Origin: Hymenobacter mellowenesis
GTDB lineage: Bacteria; Bacteroidota; Bacteroidia; Cytophagales; Hymenobacteraceae
NCBI RefSeq assembly: GCF_030581005.1
Contig: NZ_JAUQSX010000011.1
Location: 124,001-188,000, forward strand
Length of the DNA: 64,000 nt
Direction: 5' to 3'
Within the stretch, counting starts at the first letter, position 1, and every line of letters starts with the position of its first letter. Positions 56,609 through 64,000 of the stretch are shown here, piece by piece. Position numbers and translations under genes: made by a program. The notes under the pieces were generated by a model that saw only the letters and a program-made list of their open reading frames with translations, made no database searches and had not been told where the DNA came from.

Positions 56609-57838
56609 ATGATGACCCCAGCCCCCGCCGCCAAGCAGCCCCAAATTAGCTCCCTCGATTGGGCCGGTGACCCGCAGCAGTGCCCGCAGTGGGTAGGATT
56701 TCCCTCCCGCGTCGGTTTACCGGCTGGCCTCCAATGGTCCGGCAACGGCGAGGTGCCCGCCATCAGTGCCCGGGTTCACATCTACCTGAACGGCATCGGA
56801 CCGGCCGAAGTGAAAGCGTACTTTCACGGCGAGGGGTGGCTAGGCGTGCTTTGCCAGCCAGCCACGATGCCGGAGCACCTACGGGGCTCGGGCGTAACGC
56901 TGGGGCATTTTTTCGGCCGGGAGTTGGAGCCCTACACGCCCGGTCCAGCGGCCCCCGCCCAGGTGCCCGAAGTGGTAGAAATCATCTCGCAGGACTACCG
57001 GGTAATTTCGGCCCCGCTTTACTACCGCAACCTTCACACCGGCCGCATTACCGTGGTGTACGGAGGACTGGCCGACTACTACGGCTTTTATGAGATAGAA
57101 GCTTTCACCGGCACAGACCGGCAGGACGCGGCCCAGCTGGCCGACCCGGCCAATTGGCAGGAGATTCCCGAGCACCATTACCTAGAGGTTCACGAGAACA
57201 GCCACGAGCGCAAGGAGCCGCAGCTTTTCGCCCTTCGCGCCGGTACGGCCGACCAAGTGGACTACCTGACCGCGCAGTTTTCCGGACCATTCCGAATCCC
57301 CGGCCGCGAACCGTACACGTTCGAGCAGTACGACACGCTCAGCGCCTTAGCCGAGGAAATGAAGCAGCAGGGCGCGCAGTACCGGGGCCGCATCGTGGAG
57401 AAAAACGAGTGGCGAACCTGGGTTGCGTTCGAGGAAGAAATGGGGGGTAGCGGGGAGTGCCCTTGGGAGCGCATAGAGCTTGACTTGGGCCAGCTGCCGC
57501 TGGACAGCTATGCCTACATTTCCGGCCGGCGGGCCACGCCCGGGGAAGGGGAGGGCAACGGCCGGCTAACGCTTTGGCAGCAGCCCAGCGGGCAGTACTA
57601 CGTGGAAATCGAGCCCCGCTTTCACTACGGCCCGAACTATCCGACACTGACCCCGCTAACGCTGGCCGAGGTGCAGGAGCGGTATTCGTTCGACTTCACG
57701 CCCAACGGCCAGGAGCCCGCGCCGGCTGAGCAAGGCGACTGGATTCAGGAGTACCCGCCTCAGGAATGCGACGAGCTGGCCGACAACCAGGACAGCACCG
57801 ACTACCCGGAATACCCGGCCGACGAGCAGCGCGACTAG
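56609..57838 (+). CDS. Large acidic unknown protein with the same module
   Basis: 409 residues from ATG 56609 (MMTPAPAAKQP). The N-terminal module (LPAGLQWSGNGEVPAISARV, IGPAEVKAYFHGEGWLGVLC; about 35-85) matches the one in the preceding 139-residue protein. The rest is beta-rich with many aromatic residues and acidic runs, ending in a Glu/Asp-rich tail. A strongly acidic, aromatic protein encoded in an anti-restriction context could mimic DNA, but no family was recognised. It is the last gene of the set; a stem at 57861-57895 follows. Confidence 0.65.
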   Translation: MMTPAPAAKQPQISSLDWAGDPQQCPQWVGFPSRVGLPAGLQWSGNGEVPAISARVHIYLNGIGPAEVKAYFHGEGWLGVLCQPATMPEHLRGSGVTLGHFFGRELEPYTPGPAAPAQVPEVVEIISQDYRVISAPLYYRNLHTGRITVVYGGLADYYGFYEIEAFTGTDRQDAAQLADPANWQEIPEHHYLEVHENSHERKEPQLFALRAGTADQVDYLTAQFSGPFRIPGREPYTFEQYDTLSALAEEMKQQGAQYRGRIVEKNEWRTWVAFEEEMGGSGECPWERIELDLGQLPLDSYAYISGRRATPGEGEGNGRLTLWQQPSGQYYVEIEPRFHYGPNYPTLTPLTLAEVQERYSFDFTPNGQEPAPAEQGDWIQEYPPQECDELADNQDSTDYPEYPADEQRD

Positions 57839-57860
57839 CTGATACTCCCGGTTTTCAGCG

Positions 57861-57895
57861 TCCACGCCCACCGGCTGCCGCACGGTGGGCGTGGA
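57861..57895 (+). terminator. Hairpin after the unknown trio
   Basis: TCCACGCCCACCG (57861-57873) pairs perfectly with CGGTGGGCGTGGA (57883-57895), followed by AAAAT and preceded by TTTTC. It lies 22 bases after the stop of the 409-residue gene. Confidence 0.65.
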
Positions 57896-57938
57896 AAATG
57901 CGCCAAGGCCGGTAGCCCCGCCCGCCTGAGTACTTAAC

Positions 57939-57975
57939 GAAAGCGCCCCGGTCAGCTGGCCGGGGCGCTTTCATT
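57939..57975. terminator. Intrinsic terminator between converging genes
   Basis: GAAAGCGCCCCGG (57939-57951) pairs perfectly with CCGGGGCGCTTTC (57960-57972). It lies between the trio and the sigma-factor gene and could serve the plus strand, or the minus strand past 58076. Confidence 0.75.
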
Positions 57976-58075
57976 TGGGGACCGGTGGCCGCCGACAAAA
58001 GGAAAAACCAGCGTGTTGTTTGTTGTTTAACAACACCCCTACTACTGAAGCAGGCCATCAGGTAGACTGCAGCGG

Positions 58076-58939
58076 CTAGGCCAGGTACGGTTTCAGGGCC
58101 TTCGAGCGCGTGGTGTGCTTGAGGCGGCGAATGGCCTTTTCCTTAATCTGCCGCACCCGCTCCCTCGTCAAGCCGAACTGCTCGCCAATCTCCTCCAGCG
58201 TTCGCGCCGCGTGCCCATTCAGCCCGAAGTGGAGCGTCACGACGTCCGCCTCGCGCAGGGTCAGGGTCGATAGGGCCCGCTGCACCTCCCGGCGCAGGGA
58301 GTCGTCTAGCAAGCCGGCATCGGGGCTTTCGGCGTCCTCGTTCGCCATCACATCGAGCAGGCGGTTTTCCTCGCCCTGCACGAAGGGCGCATCCATCGAG
58401 ACGTGGCGCCCCCCAATTTTGAGTGTGTCAGTCACCTCGGACGTGCTCAGTTCCAGGAGCTCGGCAATCTCGTCCGCCGAGGGCTCGCGCTCGAACTTTT
58501 GCTCCAGCTCCGAGAATGAGCGGCTGATTTTGTTAAGCGAGCCCACCCGATTCAGGGGCAGGCGCACGATGCGGCTCTGCTCGGCCAGCGCCTGCAGAAT
58601 GCTCTGGCGAATCCACCACACGGCGTAGGAAATGAACTTGAAGCCCTTGGTCTCATCAAAGCGCTTGGCGGCTTTAATCAGCCCCAGGTTGCCCTCGTTG
58701 ATGAGGTCGCCCAAGGTCAGGCCCTGGTTCTGGTACTGCTTGGACACCGACACGACGAAGCGCAGGTTGGCTTTGGTCAGCTTTTCGAGGGCCATCTGGT
58801 CGCACTCGCGAATACGCTGGGCCAGCTCTACTTCCTCGTCTATCGACACCATGCTCACCTTACTAATCTCCTGGAGGTACTTGTCGAGCGACTGGCTTTC
58901 ACGGTTGGTAATCTGCTTGCTGATTTTAAGCTGTCTCAT
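58076..58939 (-). CDS. rpoD: Primary-type sigma-70 factor (RpoD/SigA class)
   Basis: 287 residues, the normal length of the short Bacteroidota primary sigma. It begins MRQLKISKQITNRESQSLDK (region 1.2), followed by region 2 (KANLRFVVSVSKQYQNQGL, FISYAVWWIRQSILQAL), region 3 and region 4 (EEIGEQFGLTRERVRQIKEK). The core motifs are intact. It shows several changes in less conserved places compared with usual chromosomal copies, so it may be a second copy. No rRNA or housekeeping genes are nearby to say if this is the main sigma factor. Confidence 0.88.
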   Translation of the reverse strand: MRQLKISKQITNRESQSLDKYLQEISKVSMVSIDEEVELAQRIRECDQMALEKLTKANLRFVVSVSKQYQNQGLTLGDLINEGNLGLIKAAKRFDETKGFKFISYAVWWIRQSILQALAEQSRIVRLPLNRVGSLNKISRSFSELEQKFEREPSADEIAELLELSTSEVTDTLKIGGRHVSMDAPFVQGEENRLLDVMANEDAESPDAGLLDDSLRREVQRALSTLTLREADVVTLHFGLNGHAARTLEEIGEQFGLTRERVRQIKEKAIRRLKHTTRSKALKPYLA

Positions 58940-59328
58940 GCGGTAACGCTGCTACTTGTTTTGGTTTCAAAGGGGGGTAATGACCAGCCCCCGGCGCTTG
59001 GCGATAAGGCTGGGCCCAATGGGTACCAAGATGCTGGGCGGCAGAAAGGTTCACGACGAGTGTAAACCGGGGCACTTTCACGTTTCGAACCGGAGGCGGC
59101 GCGTAAGAGGAATGCTCGTCGTTGAGAAATAGCCGGGTTGACACCAGCAGGCACTTCTTGGCCTGAGGCGTCAATGGCAACGTGCCCCGGTTACCTCGGA
59201 ACCAAGGCATCAAGCCATTAACCTTAAGGCAAAAAGGCCGGCCAGAAATTGCTTTCTGGCCGGCCTTGCCGGGTATTACCGCATTTTTAAGCACCAGGGC
59301 CAATTATGGACAACTAACGCTCAACAAG
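58940..59328. other. Intergenic stretch before the sigma-factor gene
   Basis: 389 bases. It holds a terminator at 59234-59267 and the sigma-factor promoter, which was not identified. A minus-strand open frame across most of it does not resemble protein. Confidence 0.45.
59234..59267. terminator. Strong hairpin terminator of the enzyme operon
   Basis: AAGGCCGGCCAGAAA (59234-59248) pairs perfectly with TTTCTGGCCGGCCTT (59253-59267) around a TTGC loop. It lies 62 bases past the last gene of the minus-strand enzyme operon. Confidence 0.8.
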
Positions 59329-60003
59329 CTAGCCAATCAGGCTGTCCGTCTCCACATTCCAGAACTTGCCGCTTTCGGGCCGGGCCTCGATGCCGCGGAA
59401 AAGGCCGGCGGCCGACTGCTCCACGGTGAAGGGGGCGCTGCTGCCACCCATGCGGGTCTGCACCCAGCCGGGGTGCATGGGCGTCACGGCAATGTTGCGC
59501 TCGGCCACGCGCTCGGCCAGAACGGCGGCATACATGGTGATGGCGGCTTTGGAAACGCGGTAGGCCGGGCTGTCGGACGCGGCAAAGGCGGGCAGGCCCA
59601 TCTTGGAGGAGAGGAAGATAATCTGGCCGCCGTCGCGCACCAAGGGCAGCATGGGCTCGGTGAAGAGAATGGTGCCGTCCACGTTGGTAGCGAAGGTTTC
59701 GCGTAGGGACTGGCGCTCGGGTACGAGGGTGCCCAGGTCGGAACCCACGCCGGCGTTGTTCACCAGCAAGTCAATGCTGGGGGCCAGCTGGCTAACGGCG
59801 GCCACGGCCTGCTCGATGCTGGCATCGTTGGTCACGTCGAGGGTGACGACGGTCAGGTTGGGGTGGCTGAAATCGGCAATCTGGCCCGAGCGGGACGTAC
59901 CAATAACGCGGTAGCCTTCGGCCAGGAGCTTCTGGGTGAGAGCCAGGCCAATACCACTGTTCGCACCGGTTACGAGGGCTGTTTTTTCGGGTGTGTTCAT
60001 CAA
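59329..60003 (-). CDS. Short-chain dehydrogenase/reductase (SDR)
   Basis: 224 residues, classical SDR. The NAD(P) motif is TGANSGIG (12-19), with LDVTND, NNAG (82-85), a catalytic Ser at 132-133 and Tyr148-Lys152 (YRVSK). The Arg after the Gly motif hints at NADPH use (GTSRSG). The substrate is unknown. It is the last gene of the operon, 26 bases after the MDR gene, followed by a strong terminator. Confidence 0.9.
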   Translation of the reverse strand: MMNTPEKTALVTGANSGIGLALTQKLLAEGYRVIGTSRSGQIADFSHPNLTVVTLDVTNDASIEQAVAAVSQLAPSIDLLVNNAGVGSDLGTLVPERQSLRETFATNVDGTILFTEPMLPLVRDGGQIIFLSSKMGLPAFAASDSPAYRVSKAAITMYAAVLAERVAERNIAVTPMHPGWVQTRMGGSSAPFTVEQSAAGLFRGIEARPESGKFWNVETDSLIG

Positions 60004-60029
60004 GTTTGGGGTAAGAAAAAGGGGAAATA

Positions 60030-60998
60030 TTAGGTGGTGACGACGATTTTACCGCCGGCCGCATTGCTGTCCATGAGTTGGTGCGCGGCCACGATGTCGT
60101 CGAGCGGGAAGGTGGCCCCAATGCCCAGGCGTATCCGCCCGGCTTCTACCGAGTCGATAAATTCCTGCAGCGCGGCGGCCGGGGCGGTGACCTGGCCGCT
60201 GTCATAGATGGTCAGGCCCACGGTGGCGGGAATGAATTCCATCGGGGCAAAGTCGGGGATGGACCAGCTTTCGGAGAGCATGCCGGTCATGCAGCCTAGC
60301 CCGCCGGGCTTTAGGCAGCTGAGCGTATCGCGCAGCGTGGTGGCCCCTACCAACTCCAGTGCCCGGTCTACGCCCTGCGGAAACAAGGCCCGCACCGGCT
60401 CGCGCAGCTTACCGTCATCAACCAGCACGTGGGTGGCGCCGTTGGCCATGAGCAGGTCGGCCTTCGCGGCATTGCGGGTGGTGGCCAGTACTGTGAGGCC
60501 AGCCTGGCTGGCCAGCTGCGCGGCGAGCAGCCCAATGGACGAGGTGCCGCCCCGAATGAGCAAGGTTTCGCCGGCCTGGATTTTCAGGGCCAGGTGCAGG
60601 GAGCCGTACACCGTCTGGAACATCTCGGGGATGGCCCCGAGCTGCGCCCAGGGCAGCTGGCTGCGGAAGGGGTAGAGGATGGTTTTGGGCATCACGGCAT
60701 ACTCGGCGTAGCTGCCGTCGAAATCGCGGCCCAGCCCACCCATCAGGGCCGCGACCTGCTGGCCGGGCGGGTACTCGCCCGAGGGGTCCTGCACCACTTC
60801 GCCCACGCATTCGATGCCCAGGATGCGCGGAAACTGCACGCCCGGTGACAGGCCCTTGCGGGTCATCAGCTCGGAGCGATTTAGCCCAAAGGCGCGCACC
60901 CGCAGCAGCACCTGCCCGGCTGCGGGCACCGGCACGGGCCGTTCTTCGAGGCGAAATTGGCCAGGGACGCCGGGGCTATACAAAACAGCAGCTTTCAT
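60030..60998 (-). CDS. Medium-chain zinc-free quinone oxidoreductase-like (MDR)
   Basis: 322 residues. GroES-like N-terminal half (MKAAVLYSPGVPGQFRLEER, FGLNRSELMTRKG, LGIECVGEVV) and Rossmann half (LLIRGGTSSIGLLAAQLASQ, LATTRNAAKADLL). The Cys/His zinc ligands of alcohol dehydrogenases are missing, so this fits the NADPH:quinone reductase group. Followed by the SDR gene; both would work on carbonyl or quinone compounds. Confidence 0.88.
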   Translation of the reverse strand: MKAAVLYSPGVPGQFRLEERPVPVPAAGQVLLRVRAFGLNRSELMTRKGLSPGVQFPRILGIECVGEVVQDPSGEYPPGQQVAALMGGLGRDFDGSYAEYAVMPKTILYPFRSQLPWAQLGAIPEMFQTVYGSLHLALKIQAGETLLIRGGTSSIGLLAAQLASQAGLTVLATTRNAAKADLLMANGATHVLVDDGKLREPVRALFPQGVDRALELVGATTLRDTLSCLKPGGLGCMTGMLSESWSIPDFAPMEFIPATVGLTIYDSGQVTAPAAALQEFIDSVEAGRIRLGIGATFPLDDIVAAHQLMDSNAAGGKIVVTT

Positions 60999-61058
60999 GG
61001 CATAAAGGAGAAAAAGAGGAGCAAAAGACCCGCGCGGCCAGTATGCAACGGCCGTTCT

Positions 61059-61451
61059 CTACCGCTCGCGCACGCTGTTGAACAAGTAACGGTAGATTTT
61101 CCAGTCCTGGCTTTCCTGGCGCAGCACGAAGAATTCGCGGCTGGTGCGGGCCACTTGCTGCCCCGTGGCCAAGTCAGTGGTGGCGGTGCGGGCGGTGGCC
61201 TGCACGAAAGCATACTCGCCGCCTACGGTCACATCCTCCACCGCGTAGCTGATGTGAAAGCGCGTTTTGGCGAAGAAGTTTTCGCCCTTGCCCGGCAGCG
61301 TTCCGGCGGGCAGGGAGGTCACGCCATCGGGCATGAACACGCCGTCTGTGGTGTAGAGGGCGGGGAGCAGGGCAGGGTTGGCCGCGTTCAGGGCCTCGGC
61401 GTACTGGATTAGCAGCTGCTCGGCAGCCTGCGTGGGGGAGTGCGGTTGCAT
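61059..61451 (-). CDS. SnoaL/NTF2-like protein
   Basis: 130 residues. NTF2-like cone fold pattern: AEQLLIQYAEALNAANPALL, LYTTDGVFMPDG, then four beta strands ending in SQDWKIYRYLFN. Members act as small enzymes or ligand binders with no fixed motif, so activity cannot be told. Second to follow after the hydrolase and PPC genes; 60 bases before the MDR gene. Confidence 0.8.
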   Translation of the reverse strand: MQPHSPTQAAEQLLIQYAEALNAANPALLPALYTTDGVFMPDGVTSLPAGTLPGKGENFFAKTRFHISYAVEDVTVGGEYAFVQATARTATTDLATGQQVARTSREFFVLRQESQDWKIYRYLFNSVRER

Positions 61452-61477
61452 GGTTCTGGTCTCGGGGCTGGTGAAAG

Positions 61478-62062
61478 TTATTTGGTTAACTCCGGGTCGA
61501 TGATGGCGGCGTCGAATTCGGTATTGAGCTTTTTGTAGAGTGGGGTGGGCTCGACCTTCAGTATCAACTCGATGGTGGGGCCGGAGAACAGTTCGAACAG
61601 GTGGCCGCCGTGAATAAGGCCGTCGAAGGTGGCCAGGTTGACGTGGGTGTGGGCTACCGGCTTGCCGTTGTACACGGCGATGTCGCCCGTTAGCGAGGTT
61701 ACTTCGATTGGGTCCGGAAAGGGGATGACTTTGAAGGCTTTGCGGTCGTAGTCGAATATGCCCACCTTGGCCGACAAGGCATCGCCGATGGCCTGGTAAT
61801 GGGCACTTTTGACGTTGTGCTTCTGGGCAAACTCGGTGAGCCCCGATACGACTTCATCGCCCTTGGCAAAAATCAGCACGTAGGTTTTTACCGGCCCGCT
61901 GGTGCTCAGCAGCTTCACTTTCAGGCCAGGAGCTTTGCCCAGCTGCACGGGCTTGCCCGTGGTCAGTGAAATGTATTCCGGGGCCTGAGCCTGGGCAGCC
62001 AGGGCGGTACCGGCCACGAGCAGGGCCGTGGCGGCGAGGCGTTTAAAGAAGGCAGGACGCAT
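61478..62062 (-). CDS. Secreted PPC (DUF296) domain protein
   Basis: 194 residues: a signal peptide (cut after AQAQ) and one PPC/DUF296 domain (about 45-180) with VLIFAKGDEVVSGLTEFAQK, SAHYQAIGDALSAKVGIFDY and the conserved GKPVAHTHVNLA metal-site stretch (His residues 137 and 139). In plants PPC domains bind DNA with AT-hooks; bacterial stand-alone ones bind metal and their role is not known. Export is unusual for the family. It lies 8 bases after the hydrolase gene. Confidence 0.8.
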   Translation of the reverse strand: MRPAFFKRLAATALLVAGTALAAQAQAPEYISLTTGKPVQLGKAPGLKVKLLSTSGPVKTYVLIFAKGDEVVSGLTEFAQKHNVKSAHYQAIGDALSAKVGIFDYDRKAFKVIPFPDPIEVTSLTGDIAVYNGKPVAHTHVNLATFDGLIHGGHLFELFSGPTIELILKVEPTPLYKKLNTEFDAAIIDPELTK

Positions 62063-62070
62063 CGGGCTGA

Positions 62071-62937
62071 TTATTTAATGAATGGTGCCACATCGGCCCA
62101 CACGGCCGGGAAGTTGCTGAGAAAGGCCCCGTGCCCGGCATTGGGGATGATGCCCAGCTGGCCCCGGCGCAGGTCCCGGACCGTGGGGAGCATCCGCTCC
62201 AAGGGGTTGCCCTCGTCGCGGTCGCCGGCCATCACCAGCACGGGGCACTGGATGGTCTGCATCAGGGCGCGGTCCACGGTCAGGTGGTTGTACATGGTGG
62301 CCACCTGGGTAAACATCTCGCCTAGGCGCTGCGGCTGCGGCATCAGCGCCTGCTGCTGGCGCACGTAGGCGCTGTCGAGCGCCAGGGCCTGCTGGGGGCT
62401 GAAATCAAATTTGCGCTGGCCGGCCGTCACCTCACTGGCCCCAATAGTGATGAGCTTGCGCACCCGCTCGGGGTACATACTGGCCAGCTTGTAGCCGGCA
62501 AAGCCCCCGTCGCTGAAACCCAGCACAATGGCGCTGTCGCGGGCGGTGGCCTTGAGCACGGCCAGCACGTCGTTGGCCCGCTGCTCGTAGGTGAGCGGCG
62601 CGGTGCCCAGCTCCGACTTGCCGTGGCCGCGCGTCGAGATGGCAATCACCTGGTATTTGCGCGAGAGGCTGTCGATGAACTGGTGCATCTCGTAGGTCGA
62701 GCCCAGCAGGCCGCCGTGCAGCAGCACGAATGGCCGGCCCTTGCCGTACACCTCGTAGTAGATTTTGGCGTCGCCGGCCTGGACGTAGTGCCCGGCTTTG
62801 GGGTTGTTGCCGTAGGGAATGGCGCCTTTCGGCGAGGGCGTGGCCTGCATAAAAGCCCGCAAGGGCTTCGTGGGCCGCTGCTGGCCGAAGGCGGCGGTGG
62901 TCAGCAGGAGGAAAAGGAACAGCAGTTGCCGGGTCAT
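62071..62937 (-). CDS. Secreted alpha/beta hydrolase
   Basis: 288 residues with a signal peptide (cut after AFGQ). Hydrolase-fold motifs: oxyanion HGG (FVLLHGGLLGS), nucleophile Ser142 in GFSDGG, Asp239 (MAGDRDEGNP) and His269 (PNAGHGAF). Esterase, lactonase or peptidase activity is possible. First gene of the operon, with palindromic sites just upstream. Confidence 0.88.
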   Translation of the reverse strand: MTRQLLFLFLLLTTAAFGQQRPTKPLRAFMQATPSPKGAIPYGNNPKAGHYVQAGDAKIYYEVYGKGRPFVLLHGGLLGSTYEMHQFIDSLSRKYQVIAISTRGHGKSELGTAPLTYEQRANDVLAVLKATARDSAIVLGFSDGGFAGYKLASMYPERVRKLITIGASEVTAGQRKFDFSPQQALALDSAYVRQQQALMPQPQRLGEMFTQVATMYNHLTVDRALMQTIQCPVLVMAGDRDEGNPLERMLPTVRDLRRGQLGIIPNAGHGAFLSNFPAVWADVAPFIK

Positions 62938-62940
62938 GAG

Positions 62941-62961
62941 TGCATTGTTTTGAACAATGCA
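62941..62961. promoter_or_regulatory. Palindrome at the operon start
   Basis: TGCATTGTT (62941-62949) and AACAATGCA (62953-62961) form a perfect 9-bp inverted repeat with a 3-base centre. It abuts the hydrolase start codon and overlaps a minus-strand GACCTTTG, a near match to TAnnTTTG, so repression at the promoter is likely. Confidence 0.55.
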
Positions 62962-62989
62962 AAGGTCCCCCAGTCGCGTAGCCGATGCC

Positions 62990-63028
62990 CTTAACCTAGC
63001 GTAAGAAATACCCTTAATCTAGGTTAAG
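62990..63028. promoter_or_regulatory. Two tandem 16-bp palindromic sites
   Basis: CTTAACCTAGCGTAAG (62990-63005) and CTTAATCTAGGTTAAG (63013-63028) are 23 bases centre to centre. The right copy overlaps the end of the Crp/Fnr gene, and both sit 53-91 bases upstream of the operon start. They look like operators for a dimeric regulator, possibly the adjacent Crp/Fnr protein. Confidence 0.6.
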
Positions 63029-63635
63029 CCTTGCCGGGTTTCGTGACCCGGTCCTTGCGGATTTTGCTCAGAAACTCCGGCGTGATGCCGAGGTAGGAGG
63101 CAATCTGGGTATTGGGCAGGCGGCGGGCCCAGTGCGGGTACTGCGTCAGGAAATTCTGGTACCGCTCCTCGGCCGGGGTGCTAATGCTTTGCAGCAGCCG
63201 GTCCTGCAGGTCGATGTACCCCCGCTCGACGAGGATGCGAAAGTTGCGGTCGAACTTGTGGTAGTGGGTGAACAGGTCAAGCAGGTCGTCGTGCCGGATT
63301 TGCAGCACCGTGGCCGGCTCCAGGGCCTCGATGTACACCCGGCTGGGCTGCTCGGCGTAGAAGCTGGCCAGGTCGGTCATCCACTCATTCTCCACCGCAA
63401 ACAGCAGGTTGTGCTCCTTGCCACTTTTGTCCACGGTGTAGAGCCGGAAGCAGCCGGCCACCACGAAGCTGGCGTACCGGCACACTTCACCCTCCTGCAG
63501 CAGGAAAGCGCGGCGCTTTACCTTCCGCTCCGTGAAACGCCGCGTCAGCGCCTCCTCTTCCTCTCCGGTGAGGGGGAAATAATCCTGCTTGAAATACTGG
63601 CGGAGCGCCTCTAACGGGGCAAGGGTTGTATCCAC
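63024..63635 (-). CDS. Crp/Fnr-family transcription regulator
   Basis: 203 residues: an effector-binding beta-barrel (about 35-130: RRAFLLQEGEVCRYASFVVA, SGKEHNLLFAVENEWMTDL), a dimer helix, and a C-terminal helix-turn-helix of the short type common in Bacteroidota (NTQIASYLGITPEFLSKIRK). No Fe-S Cys set is visible, so it is not a classic FNR oxygen sensor. It is upstream of the operon in the same direction and probably controls it. Confidence 0.85.
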   Translation of the reverse strand: MDTTLAPLEALRQYFKQDYFPLTGEEEEALTRRFTERKVKRRAFLLQEGEVCRYASFVVAGCFRLYTVDKSGKEHNLLFAVENEWMTDLASFYAEQPSRVYIEALEPATVLQIRHDDLLDLFTHYHKFDRNFRILVERGYIDLQDRLLQSISTPAEERYQNFLTQYPHWARRLPNTQIASYLGITPEFLSKIRKDRVTKPGKA

Positions 63636-63673
63636 GTTTACGGGCTAAATGGGCGCCGGCAAGTTACCAAAAG

Positions 63674-64000
63674 CTAGCCTACCTGAAACGTGCGCATGCT
63701 GATGCCCCCAAACGTCACGCCCTCAAACGTGTGGGTGAGGGCCTCGGTTGGGCGGGCCAGCCCGGCGGTGTAGAGCAGCGGCAGGTAGTGGTCGAGCGTG
63801 GGCACGGCCAGCGCGCCGCTACGGCCGGTTTGCTGGTAGGCAAGCAGGCCCTTGAAGTCGCGCTGGTCGAGCCGGCCCTTCACCCAGTGGTCAAACTGCG
63901 TGGCCCAGTCGAAGGCGCTCTCGTCGCCGGCCATGAGCTTGGGCATGCTTAGTTGCAGGTTGTGGACCACGTTGCCGCTGCCGATGATGAGCACGCCTCG
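63674..64000 (-). CDS. 4,5-DOPA extradiol dioxygenase-like, truncated by window end
   Basis: The frame is open to the window edge; the first visible residues are RGVLIIGSGNVVHNLQ, a motif of the YgiD/DODA family (extradiol ring-cleavage, LigB type). It continues with FDWATQFDHWVKGRLDQRDF, VPTLDHYLPLLYTAG and ends in a conserved ISMRTFQ. About 108 C-terminal residues are visible and the N-terminal metal-binding half lies outside. It lies 38 bases upstream of the Crp/Fnr gene in the same direction. Confidence 0.8.
   Translation of the reverse strand, partial: RGVLIIGSGNVVHNLQLSMPKLMAGDESAFDWATQFDHWVKGRLDQRDFKGLLAYQQTGRSGALAVPTLDHYLPLLYTAGLARPTEALTHTFEGVTFGGISMRTFQVG

Noticed and set aside
58926..59303. 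125-codon open frame before the sigma-factor gene
   Set aside because: Contains the terminator hairpin of the enzyme operon and has no domain or start signal.

Overview
The window reads as Bacteroidota DNA, most like Hymenobacter or a close Hymenobacteraceae relative. Coding GC is high, several secreted proteins end in type IX secretion (T9SS) sorting domains, and four response regulators have LytTR output domains. Promoter -7 elements fit TAnnTTTG, and a primary-type sigma factor has the short Bacteroidota form. Mobilization, partition, anti-restriction and metal-efflux genes, together with IS elements and decayed fragments, point to a large plasmid or an integrated mobile region. No replication initiator, integrase or complete mating-pair apparatus is visible, so plasmid versus chromosome stays open.

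Layout. 1-3460: a partial unknown gene, small membrane or unknown proteins and a HigBA toxin-antitoxin pair. 3556-10349 (minus): a secretion operon with a frameshifted S74-type fibre-like protein, two tandem duplicated SBBP-repeat T9SS proteins and a copper-radical (galactose oxidase type) oxidase. 10981-14103: a small membrane protein and a HisKA_2 kinase/LytTR pair. 14278-17770: ParA and a DUF3408-like partner, an AT-rich TTGCAA repeat array, a 23-bp perfect hairpin, and the MobC-like and relaxase genes. 18001-18860: a doubly inactivated IS5-family element. 19099-23225: a second kinase/LytTR pair and an orphan LytTR regulator. 23912-30325 (plus): a second secretion operon (fibronectin-like protein, 1239-aa fibre-like protein with internal repeats, OmpH/Skp-like chaperone, T9SS protein), closed by a 31-bp perfect hairpin and followed by a fourth LytTR regulator. 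31521-32870: decayed DNA (DUF885 fragment, degenerate IS3 element). 33205-40243: coupling protein, DUF4099/DUF3945 protein, Toprim primase-like protein with an early amber codon, and a zinc-ribbon protein. 41186-53240: a metal-resistance island with a nine-gene co-oriented operon. 53316-57838: a frameshifted Fic gene with a small overlapping partner, then ArdC and three unknown proteins, with ArdC and the trio sharing a duplicated upstream region. 58076-64000: primary-type sigma factor, a five-gene enzyme operon downstream of a Crp/Fnr regulator, and the start of an extradiol dioxygenase.

How the genes work together. The relaxase, MobC, coupling protein, Toprim and ArdC genes look like a mobilizable transfer module that would borrow a mating channel. 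The metal island would move Zn/Co/Cd-like cations from cytoplasm (P-type ATPase, CDF) and periplasm (Czc RND) outward. Its CzcA pump is encoded in one frame with its CzcC/TolC outer-membrane partner, joined by what looks like an internal signal peptide. The two secretion operons sit beside LytTR systems that may control them.

Three otherwise normal genes (fibre-like, DUF305, Fic) carry frameshifts each repaired by adding one base, and two carry in-frame TAG codons. Real decay and sequencing error must be separated before any of these genes is called dead.
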